Part shown: positions 32,232 through 36,723 of the stretch, piece by piece
Layout: each line of letters begins with the position of its first letter
Numbering within the stretch: the first letter of the stretch is position 1
NCBI GenBank assembly: GCA_037444855.1
Contig: JBBILO010000008.1
Coordinates: 1 to 36,723 of the forward strand
DNA length: 36,723 bases
Source: JBBILO01 sp037444855
Lineage (GTDB): Bacteria; Patescibacteriota; Microgenomatia; UBA1406; GWC2-37-13
Direction of reading: 5' to 3'
Notes under the pieces: generated by a model
Told to the model about the DNA's origin: nothing
What the model saw: the letters and a program-made list of their open reading frames with translations, nothing else
Databases searched by the model: none
Translations under genes and position numbers: made by a program

Positions 32232-32882
32232 ATGAAAAAGGTAAACTGGCTTCACGTATTGATAGCTGTCCTGTTTGTTACGTTGCTTGCCGCGTGTGGA
32301 CCTTGGTCGAGAGACACGCAATGCGTCTCCGGTGTTCGTGACTGGACAGGATGTGTACCATCATCCGATGAAACCCAGGCTTTCTTGAAGAAAGAAGGTT
32401 ACTGGGCATTTCCGCCAGTTCCGACCGTCGTGATCGTTGCGCCGACACCCGTGCCGACCCTTGCACCCGCTCAACCTACCGCGGCCGCTGTCGTGCCAAC
32501 TGTTCAACCCGTGCCGTTGCCGACCGCAACGCCCGTCGTGCCCAGCAATCCACTTTTCGAAGCACTGTCATGCCTCGGTTTTGAGTCACCTCATAATCTA
32601 ATCAACTACTTCCAGATGGAAGGCGTTGATCCCGAAGAAATCACTGTGGTCCCTGATGGGAAAGGTGGTCACGAACCGTGCGCAGTGCGCGTGCTTCGAG
32701 AAAAGGATGCGAATGGTTACATCACTCCATTTCTGATGACCAACCCGACGTCTACGACGTTCGACGGGTGGCGAAGCTCAACTCAACCCTACGTTCCCGG
32801 ATGGAACGGCTCTCAAGCTCAAGTCCCTCCGGATGGCCCGTGGTTGGTTGAAGGTGTGACTATTCGCCCTTTCAACCACTAA
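32232..32882 (+). CDS. Lipoprotein with Pro/Thr linker, GC-rich
   Basis: 216 residues. A type II signal peptide ends in the lipobox LLAAC (Cys22). A Pro/Thr/Ala linker (PTPVPTLAPAQPTAAA and onward, residues about 66-105) leads to a small domain with two cysteines (SCLGF, PCAVRV). I do not recognise the domain. Base composition is close to 55% GC, far above its neighbours, codon choice differs, and it has a textbook GGAGGT site where most genes here have none. These point to recent horizontal transfer. Confidence 0.7.
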   Translation: MKKVNWLHVLIAVLFVTLLAACGPWSRDTQCVSGVRDWTGCVPSSDETQAFLKKEGYWAFPPVPTVVIVAPTPVPTLAPAQPTAAAVVPTVQPVPLPTATPVVPSNPLFEALSCLGFESPHNLINYFQMEGVDPEEITVVPDGKGGHEPCAVRVLREKDANGYITPFLMTNPTSTTFDGWRSSTQPYVPGWNGSQAQVPPDGPWLVEGVTIRPFNH

Positions 32883-32897
32883 CCTGTTACCCAATTC

Positions 32898-33020
32898 GGC
32901 GACTTTGAGTCGCCGGGAAAGGAGGGTTAAGCGGTTAGCTTAACTTAATAGAGAAGCTCATCGCTTCTCTACTAGCTCAAACGCTAGTAAAATCAAGTTA
33001 ACTAACCCCCCTCCTTTTTT
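32898..33020 (+). terminator. Branched terminator of lipoprotein gene
   Basis: GGCGACT-TTG-AGTCGCC comes first. Then AAGGAGGGTTA (32919-32929) pairs with TAAC...CCTCCTT (33004-33017) and closes a junction holding TTAAGC/GCTTAA, TAGAGAAGC-TCATC-GCTTCTCTA and ACTAGC-TCAAAC-GCTAGT, followed by a T run. This is far more elaborate than other terminators here. Confidence 0.7.
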
Positions 33021-33060
33021 TCCCTAAACTTATAAATTCTTTTATAGGTTGAGGGAAAAT

Positions 33061-33843
33061 ATGAAAACAACACTAACTATTATCATTCCAACTTACAACG
33101 AAAATAGCAGAATTAAAAAAACTCTTAAAATCTTAACAAAAGGAGTCTCTTATAATGGAATAAAAATTAAAGAAATCTTCTTTGTAGATGATGGTTCAAC
33201 TGATGGAACACCTAAACTAATTAAAAAATCAAAAAAAATAATTGAAAAAAATACTAAAGCTAAAGTAAAAATAATTTCTTATAAAAAAAATAAAGGCCGT
33301 GGATTTGCAATAAGATATGCCGCCCAAAAATTTAATAGTGATTACTTACTCTATGTCGATGCTGATTTTTCTATCCCTTTAGATAATATTAAAAAATTCA
33401 TTCCTTATATGAAAAAAGATTATGATGTTATTATCGGTAGTAAAAAAATTAAAGGCGCTAAAGAAATTATTAAAAGATCTTTGCTTAGAAAAATAATAGG
33501 CTACGGACATTCTTTAATTGCTTATTTAGTTCTTGGTGTCTTTGTTTGGGATTTTCAGGGTGGTTTCAAACTATTTTCCCGTCGTTATGTCGAAAAAATA
33601 TTCCCATATCTCAAAATTGAACGTTGGGGATTTGATATGGAAGTTATATTTTTAGCAAAAAAACTTAATTATCGATTTAAAGAACTTCCTATTAAATGGG
33701 GACACGTAGAAAATAACAGCAAAGTTGTTTTAATTCGAGATATATTAAGAAGTTTGGAAGAAATGATAAAAATAAGATACTATTGGATAAAAGGGATATA
33801 TCAAAAAAAAGTTTCTCCTAAATTTGCTCTTGGGTTTTCCTAA
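33061..33843 (+). CDS. Family 2 glycosyltransferase (DPG/DPM synthase-like)
   Basis: 260 residues from the ATG at 33061, preceded by GAGGG. The GT-A fold is clear: TIIIPTYNENSRI, FFVDDGSTDGT, NKGRGFAIRYAA and the metal-binding VDADFSIP. GGFKLFSRR and RWGFDMEVIFLAKK match eukaryote-like dolichyl-phosphate glucosyltransferases (ALG5 type). It probably charges a polyprenyl phosphate with a sugar for the GT-C/GT39 enzymes nearby. The next gene starts 5 bp on. Confidence 0.88.
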   Translation: MKTTLTIIIPTYNENSRIKKTLKILTKGVSYNGIKIKEIFFVDDGSTDGTPKLIKKSKKIIEKNTKAKVKIISYKKNKGRGFAIRYAAQKFNSDYLLYVDADFSIPLDNIKKFIPYMKKDYDVIIGSKKIKGAKEIIKRSLLRKIIGYGHSLIAYLVLGVFVWDFQGGFKLFSRRYVEKIFPYLKIERWGFDMEVIFLAKKLNYRFKELPIKWGHVENNSKVVLIRDILRSLEEMIKIRYYWIKGIYQKKVSPKFALGFS

Positions 33844-33848
33844 AGCTT

Positions 33849-34991
33849 ATGAAAAATAAAATTCTAATTATTTCTCCCTATCCGAAAAAAGGCACTTATT
33901 CTCATCGTAAAAGCGCTCTTGCTTCTTTTAGTAAGAATTTAGTTAATTCATTGAAAGCTCGATTCAAAATTATTATTTTAGATGACCAAAATACTTGGAA
34001 AAAAAACGATTTATTTAATTATTTTAATTTATTAAAAACCGTTCTAAAGCACAAAGATATAAAAAATATCTTAATTCAATTTGAATGGACTGTATTTGGT
34101 AATAATATTTTTTTTATTTTAATGTTTCCTTTTTTTTTACTATTGTTAAAATTGATCGGCAAAAATACTTATGTAGTTTTACACGGAGTTAATTTTAAAT
34201 TTGAAAGAATATTTGGTTGTAATTTTAAATCTTATGTACTAAATATAGGAAGTTATATTTTTTATACATTAACCTGTATATTTTCTAAAAAAGTAATTGT
34301 TACAGAAAATTACTTTAAAAAAAAACTATTCCAATTACCTTTTTGTAAAAATAAAGTTGTTTATATACCTCACGGAGTTGATATTAAATTAGGTAAAAAA
34401 ATGAAAAAAAACAAAAAACCAATTAAAATTAGATTGGGATACTTTGGATATTTGAATCCTTATAAAGGCCCAAAAGAACTTTTAGATTTATTTACATCAA
34501 TTAATCAAAATAGTTATTCTTTAACTTTTTATGGTGGTATGAGTCTTAATTTAAAAAAACACAAAGATTATTTAACCTATATTAAAGATTTGATTTCGCA
34601 AGCTAAAAAAAATAAAATAAAAATAACAGAATTTATAAAAGAAAATAAACTTAATAATTATTTTAATGAAGTAGATTTAATTATTTTTCCATATCGTGCC
34701 TTTATTTCCTCTTCAGGAATCTTAGCTATGACTTTTAGCTTTGAAAAACCCTTTATTCTTTCTCGTCCTCTTGAGGGCTATTTTGAAAGTCCTGATTTCT
34801 CTCAAGCTCTAAAAGAAACCGGATTAAAAAAAGAAGATTTTATATTTGATTTCAATAAAGAAAGTTTTAAAAAAAGATTAGAATGGGCAAAAAAAAATCT
34901 TAACAAATTAAGTCAATTTTCAAGGATAATGAAAGAAAAAAGAATTTGGGAAAATGTCGCTCGATTATATGAAAAAATTCTTAATGAATGA
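33849..34991 (+). CDS. Family 4 glycosyltransferase
   Basis: 380 residues with a GT-B fold. The N-terminal domain includes a hydrophobic stretch (FFILMFPFFLLLLKLIG) and VVLHGVN. The C-terminal domain has IRLGYFGYLNPYKGPKELL (donor-site start), VDLIIFPYR and SSSGILAMTFSFEKPFILS, equivalent to the family's E-x7-E nucleotide-sugar region but without a clear first Glu. It probably acts in surface polysaccharide assembly together with the GT2 gene. Confidence 0.78.
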   Translation: MKNKILIISPYPKKGTYSHRKSALASFSKNLVNSLKARFKIIILDDQNTWKKNDLFNYFNLLKTVLKHKDIKNILIQFEWTVFGNNIFFILMFPFFLLLLKLIGKNTYVVLHGVNFKFERIFGCNFKSYVLNIGSYIFYTLTCIFSKKVIVTENYFKKKLFQLPFCKNKVVYIPHGVDIKLGKKMKKNKKPIKIRLGYFGYLNPYKGPKELLDLFTSINQNSYSLTFYGGMSLNLKKHKDYLTYIKDLISQAKKNKIKITEFIKENKLNNYFNEVDLIIFPYRAFISSSGILAMTFSFEKPFILSRPLEGYFESPDFSQALKETGLKKEDFIFDFNKESFKKRLEWAKKNLNKLSQFSRIMKEKRIWENVARLYEKILNE

Positions 34992-35051
34992 AAAATCCTT
35001 TATACTTTTATTATAAAAAAATAGTTTTGCAAAAAATTATCCTGATTGCTC

Positions 35052-35076
35052 AGGAGAAGGTCTATTTAAAATAGAC
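35052..35076 (+). promoter_or_regulatory. Ribosome binding site followed by hairpin
   Basis: AGGAGAAGG (35052-35060) is 28 nt from the ATG at 35085, too far for normal use. Between them GTCTATTT-A-AAATAGAC (35060-35076) forms a hairpin; looping it out leaves a spacing of about 11 nt. Confidence 0.4.
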
Positions 35077-35084
35077 AATACAAT

Positions 35085-36723
35085 ATGAAAAAAATTTTGT
35101 CAAGATTTAAATACCAAATAATTCTTTTTTTAATAACATTAATAATATTTCTGCTAAATTACAAATCTAACACTTATCTTGCCGGTTGGGACAATCTTCA
35201 ATCAGAACTTAATCCTTGGCTTTCAGTTAAAAGAGCCTTTTTTTCTGTCTGGCAAGAGTATCAAAGCTTTGGATTGGTTGCTGGTATGGCCCATGCTTCT
35301 GATTCAATAAGAGCCCTTTTTATTTTTTTCCTCTCTTTTTTTCTTCCTCAAAATCTCATTCGTTATTTTTATCATAGTCTAATGCTTTTTATTGGTGGAT
35401 TAGGAATGATGAAGTTGTTAAGAGATTCCCGCTGGAGTTTATCCCAACCTTCTCGGGACGAGAATGACAAAGGAAGCAGAAATAACAAACAAGAAACGCC
35501 GTCATTTCGACCAAGCGACCGAAGGGAGCGCGTGGAGAATTCTTTAAAAGATTCCTATGCCTTTACTGGAGCGATTTTCTATACTCTTAATCTTGGCACC
35601 GTTCAGATTTTTTATCTTCCTTTTGAACCCTTCTCCACTTTTTTTGCTTTTTTATCATGGGGGGTGTGGAGTTTCCTTCGTTTAATCTCAAACTCTTCAA
35701 ACACATCTTTTGAATCGAAGGTTTCAAAAGAAATAAATCCAACAAAACGTAAATTTACGGTCTTCGGCCTAGATTTCTTGGCTAAACCTCGAAATAACCT
35801 GTTAGTTTTTCTTCTTATCAATCTTCTCGGCACGCCTGCCTTTTATACCCAACAACTTTTTGTTGTTTATTTTTTAGTTTTAGGCTTTATTGCCATTGGA
35901 TTTTTTTTAAGCAATTTCTCTATTCAAAAAAATGCTCATTATGTTCTACATTCTACGTTCCACGTTTTTATCCTTTTTCTTATTATCGGATTAATCAACT
36001 CTTTCTGGCTTTTACCACAAATTTATTTTTTAAAAATAAATAGTCACGTTGTCTATCAGTCAAAACAAAATCAATTGGCAACAGAAGATACTTATTACCA
36101 AAACAAAGAAAAGGGCGCGATGACACATTTCTTAAAACTTGAAGGTTTTTATTATGATTTGCTTGACAAAAACAATCAACCCCTTTTTAAAAAATGGCAA
36201 GATCATTTTCAAAAATTTTCTTTTCTTAAATACTTTTTCGCCATTTTAATGGTTTTAGGAATTATTAAATCAATTAAGAAAAAAGATTTTATTTTTATTC
36301 CTTTATTGATATTCCTATCTATCGTTTTCTTAAATAACACTTTTCCTTTTAATTTCATCGATTCGACCTTTCGTCGATTTAGATTTTATAATCAGATTTT
36401 CCGCTCGCCTTTTACTAAATTTATCATCCCCTACTCTCTTGTTTATAGTTATTTTGTTATTAGAGGAATAAAATTTATAGATTCCCGCTTTCGCGGGAAT
36501 GACAAATACGCCAAATCTTTTTTTGCTTTATTTATTTTATTTTTGGTTTTTCTCTATTCTTTTCCAGTATTCCAAGGCTATTTTTTCTCACCAGAGATGA
36601 AGGTTAAAATTCCCGAGGAATATTTAAATTTAATTGACTATTTTAAAAAAGAAGATAAAAATAAAAGAATTGCTCTTTTACCAGAATATACTTTTTGGGG
36701 ATGGTATCAATATCGCTGGGGAT
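35085..36723 (+). CDS. Multi-pass GT-C-like membrane protein, partial
   Basis: An uninterrupted frame of 546 codons running off the right edge. It begins MKKILSRFKYQIILFLITLI and has ten or more hydrophobic helices. The first outer loop has LAGWDNLQSELNPWLSVKRA, and near the edge is LLPEYTFWGWYQYRWG, which resembles large polyprenyl-phosphate-dependent arabinofuranosyl/mannosyl transferases (AftD-like). Hydrophilic patches near residues 114-155 and 465-474 are encoded by palindromic repeats inserted in frame, with a third repetitive patch near residue 286. Confidence 0.65.
   Translation, partial: MKKILSRFKYQIILFLITLIIFLLNYKSNTYLAGWDNLQSELNPWLSVKRAFFSVWQEYQSFGLVAGMAHASDSIRALFIFFLSFFLPQNLIRYFYHSLMLFIGGLGMMKLLRDSRWSLSQPSRDENDKGSRNNKQETPSFRPSDRRERVENSLKDSYAFTGAIFYTLNLGTVQIFYLPFEPFSTFFAFLSWGVWSFLRLISNSSNTSFESKVSKEINPTKRKFTVFGLDFLAKPRNNLLVFLLINLLGTPAFYTQQLFVVYFLVLGFIAIGFFLSNFSIQKNAHYVLHSTFHVFILFLIIGLINSFWLLPQIYFLKINSHVVYQSKQNQLATEDTYYQNKEKGAMTHFLKLEGFYYDLLDKNNQPLFKKWQDHFQKFSFLKYFFAILMVLGIIKSIKKKDFIFIPLLIFLSIVFLNNTFPFNFIDSTFRRFRFYNQIFRSPFTKFIIPYSLVYSYFVIRGIKFIDSRFRGNDKYAKSFFALFILFLVFLYSFPVFQGYFFSPEMKVKIPEEYLNLIDYFKKEDKNKRIALLPEYTFWGWYQYRWG
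35424..35541. repeat. Two palindromic repeats inside the membrane-protein gene
   Basis: First, GATTCCCGC...CTCGGGACGAGAATGACAAA (35424-35472), a longer relative of the palindrome at 6926 and 36480. Second, GTCATTTCGACC...GAAGGGAGCG...GGAGAAT (35501-35540), a different family that I recall as a dispersed repeat in several bacteria. Both are read in frame. Confidence 0.65.
36480..36505. repeat. Perfect palindromic repeat inside the membrane-protein gene
   Basis: ATTCCCGC-TTTC-GCGGGAAT is a perfect 8-bp stem followed by GACAAA. It translates as DSRFRGND within the frame. It is the intact form of the copy in pyrF. Confidence 0.85.

Noticed and set aside
35612..35833. Basic minus-strand frame MPRRLIRRKTNRLFRGLAKK
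   Set aside because: It is antisense to the long membrane-protein frame, which is uninterrupted and has clear hydrophobic periodicity.

Overview
The window is about 30% GC and reads as a chromosomal segment of a candidate-phyla-radiation (Patescibacteria) bacterium, most likely of the Microgenomates group. The signs are very AT-rich genes, several start codons sitting 6-8 nt behind a -10 box with no Shine-Dalgarno site, membrane glycosyltransferases, Pro/Thr-rich secreted proteins, repeated four-helix-bundle (S23/IVP-type) genes and a standard code with TGA used as stop. The lineage is inferred from style, not proven.

Layout. 1-2212: gene remnants, an NAD-dependent epimerase and a HAD phosphatase. 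2205-6295: a CBS protein with leucyl aminopeptidase, then a Cys-rich secreted protein divergent from two small membrane proteins. 6595-11841: a pyrimidine operon (pyrF, pyrE, pyrD, a cytosine-deaminase-like amidohydrolase, and argininosuccinate synthase fused to a CarB-type MGS regulatory domain), preceded by a leader peptide overlapping an intrinsic terminator. 11960-14308: decayed genes, an HD-domain protein and tRNA-Leu. 14325-18020: a methyltransferase, an ArsB/NhaD-type transporter with a CBS partner, a HAD phosphatase and a PAP2 phosphatase. 18239-23500: dnaB with an MBL-fold gene, an SAH-hydrolase-like gene with a Nudix gene, tRNA-Thr and a membrane-anchored trypsin-like protease. 23766-24037: a strong promoter-to-terminator unit with no known RNA or protein. 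24172-30384: a GT39 protein, a secreted protein, a SpoU methylase, an S23 gene and a surface protein next to a large unknown. 30489-33024: an accessory region with a dead S23 gene, a live S23 gene inside very long inverted repeats, and a GC-rich structured leader plus lipoprotein. 33061 to the end: three glycosyltransferase-type envelope genes.

How the parts fit. The pyrimidine operon is the most striking set. It lacks carAB, pyrB and pyrC, but encodes an ArgG carrying the domain through which nucleotides control carbamoyl-phosphate synthetase, plus an amidohydrolase of a family that removes exocyclic groups from pyrimidine-like rings. This suggests (inference only) a carbamoyl-phosphate-free route from citrulline and aspartate to dihydroorotate. 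Its leader resembles the UTP-sensitive attenuator of enterobacterial pyrBI.

The second theme is small repeats. Palindromic and quasi-repetitive sequences have entered reading frames (pyrF, the SpoU methylase, the terminal membrane protein) without breaking them. All three S23-family copies, one of them dead, lie between inverted repeats, which suggests a small element family. One copy sits at the tip of a helix of a structured transcript, reminiscent of 23S rRNA intervening sequences.
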